Below, in pieces: positions 1-5,780 of a DNA stretch of 6,622 nt (positions are counted from its first letter, which is position 1; each line of letters opens with the position of its first letter). This DNA comes from Sphaerochaeta sp. (lineage in GTDB: Bacteria; Spirochaetota; Spirochaetia; Sphaerochaetales; Sphaerochaetaceae), in NCBI GenBank assembly GCA_003446545.1, contig DMAO01000247.1, positions 1 through 6,622 on the forward strand. Direction: 5' to 3'. The notes beneath the pieces are model-generated. The model had not been told where the DNA came from. It ran no database searches and saw only the letters and a program-made list of their open reading frames with translations. A program made the position numbers and the translations under genes.

Positions 1-2
1 GA

Positions 3-707
3 TCGGTCCTGATCGATCAGGGGTATAGTGGCGTCGAGTTACAAAGACGTCTGGTTGGCATAGGCCTTGACATATCGTCAGTCGCCGGAGTCTGCGTAAC
101 CCACCTTCATCCCGACCATGCCAAGGGCTTGGGGGTCATCTCAAGAAAACTGAACGTTCCCATCTACCTCCATACTGCCATGGTGGAAAAGGAGCCTGTC
201 GTCTTTTCCAAGCTTGGAATCCCCCAAGAGTGTATTGCACTGGTCCGACCTCTAGAGAAGTTCCCTATAGGTCCCTTTGTCCTCAGTTGTTTTGAGACAA
301 GCCATGACAGTGGAGGTTCTGTTGGTTGGAACGTCACCTATGAGGGTATGACACTGATGGTCCTCACTGATACAGGTTGCTATACTCAAGAGCAGTTGCT
401 GCTGGCAAAAAGCAGCAACATCCTCTTTCTCGAGGCAAACTATGATGAGCAGATGCTCCACCGTGGCCCCTATCCGTATTATCTGAAACAGAGAATCTCT
501 GGTTTATATGGACACCTATCCAATGGCCAGGCTTTACAGTTTCTGCAAGAATGTGAATTTACTGGAGAGCATGTATATTTTATCCATCTCTCAGGCACGA
601 ATAACACGCCCTCCCTTTTATTTGACATGGCCAGAGAGCAGATGAAGACCTCCTTCACCGTCTGTGAGAAAGGCCAATGCTACGGGGGGAATATGGAGAA
701 GTCATGA
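3..707 (+). CDS. MBL-fold metallo-hydrolase, YycJ/WalJ-like (5' end off window)
   Basis: The reading frame is open from position 3 with no stop, so the gene begins left of the window. The internal TTG at 129 is not its start, because the metal-binding motif lies upstream of it. 234 codons are visible. THLHPDH at 99-119 is the HxHxDH di-metal signature of the metallo-beta-lactamase fold. SHDSGG near 300-317, TDTG at 366-377, the EANYD segment near 432-446 and GHLSN near 510-524 supply the further His/Asp positions in the order seen in YycJ-type proteins. That family is about 250-270 residues long, so perhaps 20-30 N-terminal residues are missing. In Firmicutes YycJ/WalJ is linked to the WalRK two-component system and has been described as a nuclease-like hydrolase. 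No walR or walK is visible here, so the role is inferred from the family only. The stop overlaps the next gene's ATG by 4 nt, indicating translational coupling. Family assignment is strong; exact substrate is unknown. Confidence 0.88.
   Translation, partial: SVLIDQGYSGVELQRRLVGIGLDISSVAGVCVTHLHPDHAKGLGVISRKLNVPIYLHTAMVEKEPVVFSKLGIPQECIALVRPLEKFPIGPFVLSCFETSHDSGGSVGWNVTYEGMTLMVLTDTGCYTQEQLLLAKSSNILFLEANYDEQMLHRGPYPYYLKQRISGLYGHLSNGQALQFLQECEFTGEHVYFIHLSGTNNTPSLLFDMAREQMKTSFTVCEKGQCYGGNMEKS
8..21. repeat. 14-bp perfect palindrome with two adjacent GATC sites
   Basis: CCTGATCGATCAGG is self-complementary and holds two abutting GATC sites, with a third GATC at 1-4. It lies within the hydrolase coding region, in the VLIDQG segment, and may be coincidental. 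Confidence 0.5.
395..419. repeat. Intragenic 9-bp perfect inverted repeat
   Basis: GTTGCTGCT (395-403) and AGCAGCAAC (411-419) are exact complements across the 7-nt spacer GGCAAAA. They lie inside the hydrolase gene. No T-run follows on either strand, so it is a possible mRNA hairpin and not a terminator. Confidence 0.6.
695..698 (+). promoter_or_regulatory. Ribosome binding site of the acyl-CoA synthetase gene
   Basis: GGAG lies 5 nt before the ATG at 704 and inside the end of the upstream hydrolase gene. Together with the ATGA stop/start overlap, it favours 704 over the in-frame ATG codons at 677 and 806. Confidence 0.65.
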
Positions 708-2539
708 GCAAAAAGAACACAGACAAGCAGAACAAGAAAAAGAAGAAGAAAGACATCTGGTCCCTCAAGCGCATTCGAAAGCTTAAGAGATCCGATGGTC
801 TTACCATGAAGACAGTGAATGAGTACACGATGAACGCCGTGGTGGACTGTGCTGCCTCAAGATATGGCAAACGTGTCGCTCTTCGCATTTATGGTGATGA
901 TGAGAGCCTCATCACGTATGAGCAGATAAAGAGCATGAAGGACAGCATTGCTGTTACCCTGCTTGAAGCTGGGTTTGTCCATGGTGATAAGATTGCCATC
1001 CTGGGAGAGAGTTGCCCCACATGGATAGTCGCCTACTATGGCATCACCTCCATCGGATGTGTTGCGGTTCCCATCCTGCCTGACTTCTCCTCCAAGGAAG
1101 CCTGCTCCATCTTAGAGCACTGTGGGGCGAAGGGCATCGTTGTCAACGTCAGGAACTTTGAAAAGATCATCCCCTTTGTGGCAAAGGATCCTTCCTTGCT
1201 TATTAGGATGGAAGACCTGTTCCATATTCCCGACCCTATCAGTGCCAACCTTTCGGACAAGGAGCAGTTTGCCTCAGCCCCGGGTAGGGACATCACCAGA
1301 AGGAAACTGGACAAGAAAGCCCAGGAATTGCGCTCTACAAGCACAGCCAAGGAAGAAGACCTTGCCTCCCTGATCTATACCAGTGGGACCACTGGCAGCA
1401 GCAAGGGTGTCATGCTTACCCATAAAAACCTGGTCTGGAACGCTGACGTCTCCACAGATGTGTATGTTGACTTCAAGCCAGGGGACCATATCCTCTCTAT
1501 TTTGCCGATCAGCCATGTCTATGAGTTCACCACAGGCCAGATTCTTGAACAGATGCGTGGTTGTGAGATTACCTTCCTGGGCAAGGCCCCTGCTCCGAGT
1601 ATCCTGCTTCCCGCACTGAAGGCCGTAAGACCGAAGCTCCTGATGAGCGTTCCCCTGTTGATGGAGAAGATCTATCGCAGTTCAGTGCTTCCTGTGATGC
1701 GTGACAATGAGAAGCTCAAGCCCTGGCTTAAGTTCGGTCCGACCAAAAGGATAATCTCTAGGATAATCGGACGCAAGCTTAAGGTCACCTTTGGTGGCAA
1801 GCTGAAGTTCTTTGGTATTGGTGGAGCACCGCTGGACCGCGAGGTTGAGCAGTTCCTGGCCGATGCCAAATTCCCCTATGGTATTGGGTATGGACTTACC
1901 GAGACATCCCCCCTTATAGCGGGTGGACTGCCCAAAAGGCACCATGTGGGTTTGATAGGCAAGCTGGTCGACCATGTGGATGTGATCCTTGAGAACAAGG
2001 ATCCGGAAACCGGTGTGGGGGAAATCCTCGTCAAGGGTCCGAACGTCATGCAAGGCTACTATGACAATCCCAAGCTCAACAAAGAGGCCTTTACCGAAGA
2101 CGGGTATTTCCGTACCGGAGACTTGGGCTCCCTTGACAAGAAGGGTCGGTTGGCCATAAAGGGCCGTACCAAGACTATGATCCTGGGTTCAGGAGGGGAG
2201 AATATCTATCCTGAACATATTGAGGCTGTCATCAACAATCTGAGCTTTGTCTCAGAGTCCCTGGTTGTCCCTGAGGACGGGGGCCTGATCGCCCTGATCA
2301 AGATAGACATCGACTCTTTTGCCCAGAAGATGGCCCTGAATGTCAATGATGCGAAAATGGAGGCTATGAAGTATGTTGCAAAGATCCGTGAGGATGTGAA
2401 CAAGGAACTCAGTGCCTTCAGCCGTATCAGTACTGCCGAGTTGCAAGAGGAACCTTTCCAGCGGACACCCACCCAGAAGATCAAACGATTCCTCTATTCG
2501 AGACTCTCCAATAATGAGGAAGCCAAAGAGGAAAAATAG
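704..2539 (+). CDS. AMP-forming long-chain fatty acid-CoA ligase (acyl-CoA synthetase)
   Basis: This 611-residue protein belongs to the ANL adenylate-forming superfamily. It should activate a fatty acid with ATP to acyl-AMP and then transfer it to CoA, in the cytosol or at the inner membrane face. Visible signatures in order: the phosphate-binding loop YTSGTTGSSKG (residues 225-235), GYGLTETSP with Y396 and E400, TGD at 471-473 (D473 expected to bind ribose), GRTK with R488, and TPTQKIKR near the C-terminus, where K592 is the likely catalytic lysine. The length and the motif spellings fit the long-chain acyl-CoA synthetase branch better than acetyl-CoA synthetase or peptide-synthetase domains. 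The start at 704 is supported by GGAG and by ATGA overlap with the hydrolase gene. An oddity is the hydrophilic N-terminus, with six consecutive lysines at 11-16 and a second basic patch at about 22-29. The family-like part begins near M35, so a start at 806 is a weaker alternative. No beta-oxidation or lipid biosynthesis gene is visible nearby. Chain-length preference cannot be read from sequence. Confidence 0.9.
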   Translation: MSKKNTDKQNKKKKKKDIWSLKRIRKLKRSDGLTMKTVNEYTMNAVVDCAASRYGKRVALRIYGDDESLITYEQIKSMKDSIAVTLLEAGFVHGDKIAILGESCPTWIVAYYGITSIGCVAVPILPDFSSKEACSILEHCGAKGIVVNVRNFEKIIPFVAKDPSLLIRMEDLFHIPDPISANLSDKEQFASAPGRDITRRKLDKKAQELRSTSTAKEEDLASLIYTSGTTGSSKGVMLTHKNLVWNADVSTDVYVDFKPGDHILSILPISHVYEFTTGQILEQMRGCEITFLGKAPAPSILLPALKAVRPKLLMSVPLLMEKIYRSSVLPVMRDNEKLKPWLKFGPTKRIISRIIGRKLKVTFGGKLKFFGIGGAPLDREVEQFLADAKFPYGIGYGLTETSPLIAGGLPKRHHVGLIGKLVDHVDVILENKDPETGVGEILVKGPNVMQGYYDNPKLNKEAFTEDGYFRTGDLGSLDKKGRLAIKGRTKTMILGSGGENIYPEHIEAVINNLSFVSESLVVPEDGGLIALIKIDIDSFAQKMALNVNDAKMEAMKYVAKIREDVNKELSAFSRISTAELQEEPFQRTPTQKIKRFLYSRLSNNEEAKEEK

Positions 2540-2573
2540 GGTTGAGCCTTGCCTCAAAGATATGGTATACCTC

Positions 2574-2583
2574 AGGAAAAGGG
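2574..2583 (+). promoter_or_regulatory. Ribosome binding region deciding the DAHP synthase start
   Basis: AGGA followed by AAGGG lies 6 nt before the ATG at 2590. This supports 2590 rather than the upstream in-frame TTG at 2542, which would add 16 residues that do not resemble the family's N-terminus. Confidence 0.55.
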
Positions 2584-2589
2584 TTAGTA

Positions 2590-3666
2590 ATGGCTAATGT
2601 AGATATACGAATTAAAAAGACTGAACCGCTTGCTACTCCTCAGGAGCTTGCAAAAAGGTTCCCTGTTGACAAGGCGACTGCAACATATATCGCCCAAAGT
2701 CGACAGACAGTCAATGATATCATCCAAGGAAGGGACCAGCGATTGCTTGCAATCGTAGGTCCCTGCTCTCTGCATGACCGGAAGGCTGCCATCGAATATG
2801 CAGGAAAGCTCAAGACCCTGGCAAAAGAGGTGAGCTCTGAGATGTTCATTGTCATGAGAGCATACTTTGAGAAGCCTCGCACTGTCCTGGGGTGGAAGGG
2901 CCTGATTCTTGATCCGAGGATGGACGGCTCCTATGACATCGAGGAAGGGATCGTCCAGGCACGCTCGCTGTTGCTCCAGATAGTATCCCTTGGTGTCCCT
3001 GTAGGGTGTGAGGTGCTCGACCCTATCATCCCCCAGTATATTGACGAGTTGATGAGTTGGGCTGCCATAGGCGCTCGGACAACTGAAAGTCAGATACACC
3101 GCAACCTGGCCAGTGGGCTCAGTGTCGCTGTTGGGTTCAAGAACAGCACCAGCGGTGATCTGCTCAATGCGATCAATGCGATAAAATGTGCATACAGCCC
3201 GGCCTCCTTCATTGGAATGGACTACCTTGGAGCCAGTACGATCTTCAGGACTACAGGCAACGATTGCTGTCATCTCATCCTTCGTGGTGGGGATCACAGC
3301 CCCAACTACTATGAGGACGATGTGGAGTCAGCACGTTCGCTGATGACAAGCAACAACCTCAATCCCGCCATCATCATTGACTGTAGCCATGCCAACTCCC
3401 GCAAGAACTATGACCGTCAGAAACGGGTGCTCCGCTCGATAGTGGACCAGGTAAGCTGGGGCGAGACCTCCATCAGGGGCTTTATGCTGGAAAGCAATCT
3501 CTTTGGCGGGGCGCAGAAAATCCCCACTGACCTTTCGGACTTGAAATATGGGGTCTCAGTCACCGATGCATGCATCGGATGGGATGAGACCGAAAGAATA
3601 ATGTTACATGCTTGTGAACTGCTTCGCAAGGCTCGACTTGAGGAGGGCACAGCCCTTCCCCTATAG
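2590..3666 (+). CDS. 3-deoxy-7-phosphoheptulonate (DAHP) synthase, class I-alpha (AroF/G/H type)
   Basis: This enzyme condenses phosphoenolpyruvate with erythrose 4-phosphate to DAHP, the committed step of the shikimate route to aromatic amino acids. The 358-residue product is close in length to the 350-residue E. coli AroG and can be followed against it throughout. Visible landmarks: IRIKKTEPL at the N-terminus, GPCS with C59, RAYFEKPRT, GWKGL, GARTTESQ, GFKN, LRGGDHSPNY, SHAN with H267, LES with E301 and TDACIGW with D326. C59, H267, E301 and D326 match the four metal ligands known from AroG (Cys61, His268, Glu302, Asp326), so an active metalloenzyme is expected. AroF, AroG and AroH differ in which aromatic amino acid inhibits them, and this cannot be decided here, so no specific gene symbol is given. 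The 50-nt gap before it is the largest within the + strand cluster. It contains no clear terminator or attenuator. The DJ-1 family gene follows after 9 nt. Confidence 0.96.
   Translation: MANVDIRIKKTEPLATPQELAKRFPVDKATATYIAQSRQTVNDIIQGRDQRLLAIVGPCSLHDRKAAIEYAGKLKTLAKEVSSEMFIVMRAYFEKPRTVLGWKGLILDPRMDGSYDIEEGIVQARSLLLQIVSLGVPVGCEVLDPIIPQYIDELMSWAAIGARTTESQIHRNLASGLSVAVGFKNSTSGDLLNAINAIKCAYSPASFIGMDYLGASTIFRTTGNDCCHLILRGGDHSPNYYEDDVESARSLMTSNNLNPAIIIDCSHANSRKNYDRQKRVLRSIVDQVSWGETSIRGFMLESNLFGGAQKIPTDLSDLKYGVSVTDACIGWDETERIMLHACELLRKARLEEGTALPL
3563..3578. repeat. 16-bp perfect palindrome inside the DAHP synthase active-site codons
   Basis: CCGATGCATGCATCGG is fully self-complementary. It lies in the codons for TDACIG, including D326, a predicted metal ligand. 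The protein constraint of this motif largely explains the sequence. Confidence 0.6.
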
Positions 3667-3670
3667 GAGG
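3665..3670 (+). promoter_or_regulatory. Ribosome binding site of the DJ-1/PfpI gene
   Basis: A consensus AGGAGG overlaps the last two bases of the DAHP synthase stop codon and stands 5 nt before the ATG at 3676. This is the strongest Shine-Dalgarno site in the window. Confidence 0.8.
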
Positions 3671-3675
3671 TTCGT

Positions 3676-4212
3676 ATGGTTCCGTCAGTATTGATTATCT
3701 TGGCAGAGGGGTTTGAGGAGGTTGAGGCCATCACCCCTATCGACCTGATCAGAAGAAGTGGTGCAATGGTTACTGTAGCAGGACTTTCCTCACTTACTGT
3801 CCATGGTTCCCATGGCATTGGGGTAATCTGCGACAAGCTTTTCATTGAATGTGATGAAGAGTATGACGCCCTAATCCTCCCTGGAGGGGGTGAAGGTTCG
3901 GCGAACCTTGCATCCTCATTTTCCGTATTGGAGCTTGCTATCAAGACAAGCCAGAAGGGAGTCATTGCCGCCATTTGTGCAGCCCCTTCAAAAGTCCTTG
4001 GCAGGACCGGCCTATTGGATGGCAAACGGGTAACCGGCTTCCCCGGCAGTGAGATTGACACTCTGGTCCTGGAAAATGAGAAAGTCATTACAGATGGGAA
4101 TCTCATCACAGCCCAGGCAGCCGGCAGTGCCGTAGAATTTTCCTTGGCGATCATAGCCAAGATCTTTGATGCCGACACAGCAAAGAAGATTAGCAAACAG
4201 ATATATTTTTAA
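3676..4212 (+). CDS. DJ-1/PfpI family protein, YajL-like
   Basis: This 178-residue protein has the single-domain architecture of the DJ-1/ThiJ/PfpI superfamily. The N-terminal strand ends in AEGFEEVEA, where E17 aligns with DJ-1 Glu18. LILPGGGEG follows, then the nucleophile elbow AAICAAP with C101, the reactive and oxidisable cysteine of the family. TGFPG after the elbow resembles E. coli YajL rather than human DJ-1, which has its His126 in this region. YajL-like proteins are implicated in oxidative-stress protection and covalent-chaperone activity. Protein or nucleotide deglycase activity has been claimed and disputed, so no reaction is assigned. There is no signal peptide, so it should be cytosolic. 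It sits 9 nt after DAHP synthase and 11 nt before the DUF1846 gene, which strongly suggests co-transcription. Family is clear; biochemical role is not. Confidence 0.93.
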   Translation: MVPSVLIILAEGFEEVEAITPIDLIRRSGAMVTVAGLSSLTVHGSHGIGVICDKLFIECDEEYDALILPGGGEGSANLASSFSVLELAIKTSQKGVIAAICAAPSKVLGRTGLLDGKRVTGFPGSEIDTLVLENEKVITDGNLITAQAAGSAVEFSLAIIAKIFDADTAKKISKQIYF

Positions 4213-4216
4213 GGAG
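4211..4216 (+). promoter_or_regulatory. Ribosome binding site selecting a TTG start for the DUF1846 gene
   Basis: AAGGAG overlaps the stop codon of the DJ-1 gene. It lies 7 nt from the TTG at 4224 but only 2 nt from the ATG at 4219. That ATG is in another frame and encodes just five residues (MRWAP) before TAG. The spacing therefore supports TTG initiation. Confidence 0.7.
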
Positions 4217-4223
4217 CAATGCG

Positions 4224-5741
4224 TTGGGCACCATAGGGTTTGATAACGAGAAGTATTTGGAGGAGCAGAGGCATTATATCCTTGAGAGGGTGGCCCAGAA
4301 CGACGGTAAGCTTTATCTTGAGTGCGGCGGCAAGTTGTTGTTTGACTACCATGCCTCGCGTGTATTGCCAGGCTTCGATCCGAATGTGAAGATGCGTGTC
4401 TTCCAATCCCTGAAGGACCAGATTGATGTCATAATCTGCATCCATGCCGGTGACATAGAAAGGCGCAAGATGCGAAGCGACTTTGGCATCACATACGATA
4501 CCGACGTCTTCAAGATGATCGACGACTTTTTGCGATGGGGCCTGACGGTGACTCGTGTTGTCATTACCCGCTTTGATGATGAGCCAGGCGCAATACAGTT
4601 CAAGAACCTGCTTGAACAGCGGGGCATCACCGTCTATACCCACCATGCAACCCGTGGGTATCCCAACAATGTTGATCTGATCGCCAGTGACGAAGGCTAT
4701 GGCTCAAATCCTTACATACCGACAGAGAGGCCGGTAGTCATTGTCACAGCCCCAGGTCCTGGTTCTGGCAAGCTTGGTACCTGCCTTTCGCAGATGTACC
4801 ATGATCACAGGGCCGGCCGAAAAAGCGGGTATTCAAAGTTCGAGACCTTTCCCATCTGGAACTTGCCCATAGACCATCCAGTCAACATTGCATACGAAAG
4901 TGCCACAGCAGATATTGGGGACCAGAATCTCATCGACCATTTTCATGCAAGTGCATATAACCAGATTACGGTAAACTACTCGCGCGACCTTGAGGCCTAT
5001 CCCCTGCTCAAACGTATACTGCAGAAGATTACCGGGGAGGATTGCATCTACAGGAGTCCCACTGATATGGGAGTCAATCGCTGTGGCTTTGGTATCATCG
5101 ATGATGAGGTGGTTCGCAAGGCTGGGCAGCAGGAGATAATCAGACGTTATTATCGTGCAGCCTGTGAGTATGTACAGGGAATTGGGACCAAGGATACTGT
5201 CGACCGTAGCCGTTCCATCATGGCTAGTGCCAAGCTGTCCTCTGATGACCGTGAGGTGGTGCCTGCTTCAATGGAGGCCCTCCAAGATGGTATCAGGCGC
5301 AACAAGGGCATCAATGGCATAATCTGTGCAGCCGCGATGCTCCTCCCTGATGGAAGGATGGTCACAGGATGCAACTCCCCTCTGATGCATGCTTCCTCAG
5401 CGCTGATCCTCAACGCGGTAAAGGTCATGGCTGGTATTGACCATGAGGTTGACCTTATCTCACCGGCGATCATGCAGTCTGTGACAAGGATGAAGCGTGA
5501 TGTCCTCAAGGGAAGGGGGGTGAGCCTTAATCTTGATGAGGTGCTGATATGCCTTGCCATGAGCTGTGCGATCAGCGAAGATGCAAAAAGGGCAGTAGAG
5601 GTGCTCCCACTCCTGCATGGCTGTGAGGTACACATGACCCATATCCCATCATCTGGAGACTCTTCGGGTCTCAGGAAGCTGGTGCTTAATGTCACTAGCA
5701 ATCCAAAGTTCCCCACATCCAATCTCTACAATCCGGCGTAA
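4224..5741 (+). CDS. DUF1846 / UPF0371 family protein of unknown function
   Basis: The 505-residue product matches the conserved bacterial family DUF1846 (UPF0371) by remembered motifs. It opens with IGFDNEKYLEEQ just after the start, as is usual for the family. Other conserved-looking blocks are HHATRGYPNNV (residues 140-150), a glycine-rich GPGSGKLGT loop (178-186), MGVNRCGF (282-289) and NSPLMHASSA (about 384-393). Length is normal for the family. The glycine-rich loop resembles a nucleotide-binding P-loop but lacks the exact GxxxxGK[ST] spacing, so phosphate binding is only a guess. Structures of family members have been solved, but I know of no settled reaction. There is no signal peptide or membrane segment, so it is probably cytosolic. 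It is read from TTG after a good Shine-Dalgarno site and is the last gene of the + strand cluster. The adjacent DJ-1 gene may point to stress or metabolite repair, but that is inference from position alone. Confidence 0.92.
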   Translation: MGTIGFDNEKYLEEQRHYILERVAQNDGKLYLECGGKLLFDYHASRVLPGFDPNVKMRVFQSLKDQIDVIICIHAGDIERRKMRSDFGITYDTDVFKMIDDFLRWGLTVTRVVITRFDDEPGAIQFKNLLEQRGITVYTHHATRGYPNNVDLIASDEGYGSNPYIPTERPVVIVTAPGPGSGKLGTCLSQMYHDHRAGRKSGYSKFETFPIWNLPIDHPVNIAYESATADIGDQNLIDHFHASAYNQITVNYSRDLEAYPLLKRILQKITGEDCIYRSPTDMGVNRCGFGIIDDEVVRKAGQQEIIRRYYRAACEYVQGIGTKDTVDRSRSIMASAKLSSDDREVVPASMEALQDGIRRNKGINGIICAAAMLLPDGRMVTGCNSPLMHASSALILNAVKVMAGIDHEVDLISPAIMQSVTRMKRDVLKGRGVSLNLDEVLICLAMSCAISEDAKRAVEVLPLLHGCEVHMTHIPSSGDSSGLRKLVLNVTSNPKFPTSNLYNPA

Positions 5742-5749
5742 GTGCACGT

Positions 5750-5780
5750 CCCCTCAGCCCAGATACCGGGCAATGAGGGG
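5750..5780. terminator. Bulged hairpin at the convergent gene junction, possible bidirectional terminator or 3' end stabiliser
   Basis: CCCCTCAGCCC (5750-5760) pairs with GGGC (5768-5771) and TGAGGGG (5774-5780). This gives 11 base pairs with a two-base AA bulge and a 7-nt loop. It begins 9 nt after the stop of the DUF1846 gene and covers the stop codon of the converging AbrB-family gene. Neither side has a T-run, so it is not a canonical intrinsic terminator. It could still block or pause polymerase from either direction, or protect transcript 3' ends. Confidence 0.4.

Noticed and set aside
129..707. A hydrolase starting at TTG 129 or at a nearby internal codon
   Set aside because: The HxHxDH metal motif at 102-119 lies upstream in the same open frame, so the protein must begin before the window.
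711..752. A-rich tract as a low-complexity insertion or frameshift error
   Set aside because: The reading frame continues intact into a complete ligase, so there is no sign of an indel. The tract is retained only as a slippage question.
2542..2571. Sigma-70-like promoter TTGAGC, 18 nt, TATACC
   Set aside because: Each box matches only part of the consensus, and a transcript from it would have a leader of about 12 nt that barely includes the ribosome binding site.
2542..2589. DAHP synthase start at TTG 2542
   Set aside because: The extra 16 residues do not resemble the family, and the ATG at 2590 has better Shine-Dalgarno spacing and gives the expected length.
2584..3297. 237-codon open frame on the - strand antisense to DAHP synthase
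   Set aside because: It lies wholly within a clearly recognised gene, resembles no family, and is explained by codon bias of the sense strand.
3803..3817. Twin CCATGG repeats in the DJ-1 gene
   Set aside because: They are short, fall within coding sequence for a HGSHG segment, and are readily explained by codon choice.
3417..4196. 259-codon open frame on the - strand across the DAHP synthase/DJ-1 junction
   Set aside because: The translation is serine-rich and low in complexity, typical of antisense shadow. It covers two convincing genes, and I recognise no motif in it.
5150..5722. 190-codon - strand frame antisense to the DUF1846 gene
   Set aside because: Shadow of the sense gene, with no recognisable domain and no plausible ribosome binding site noticed.
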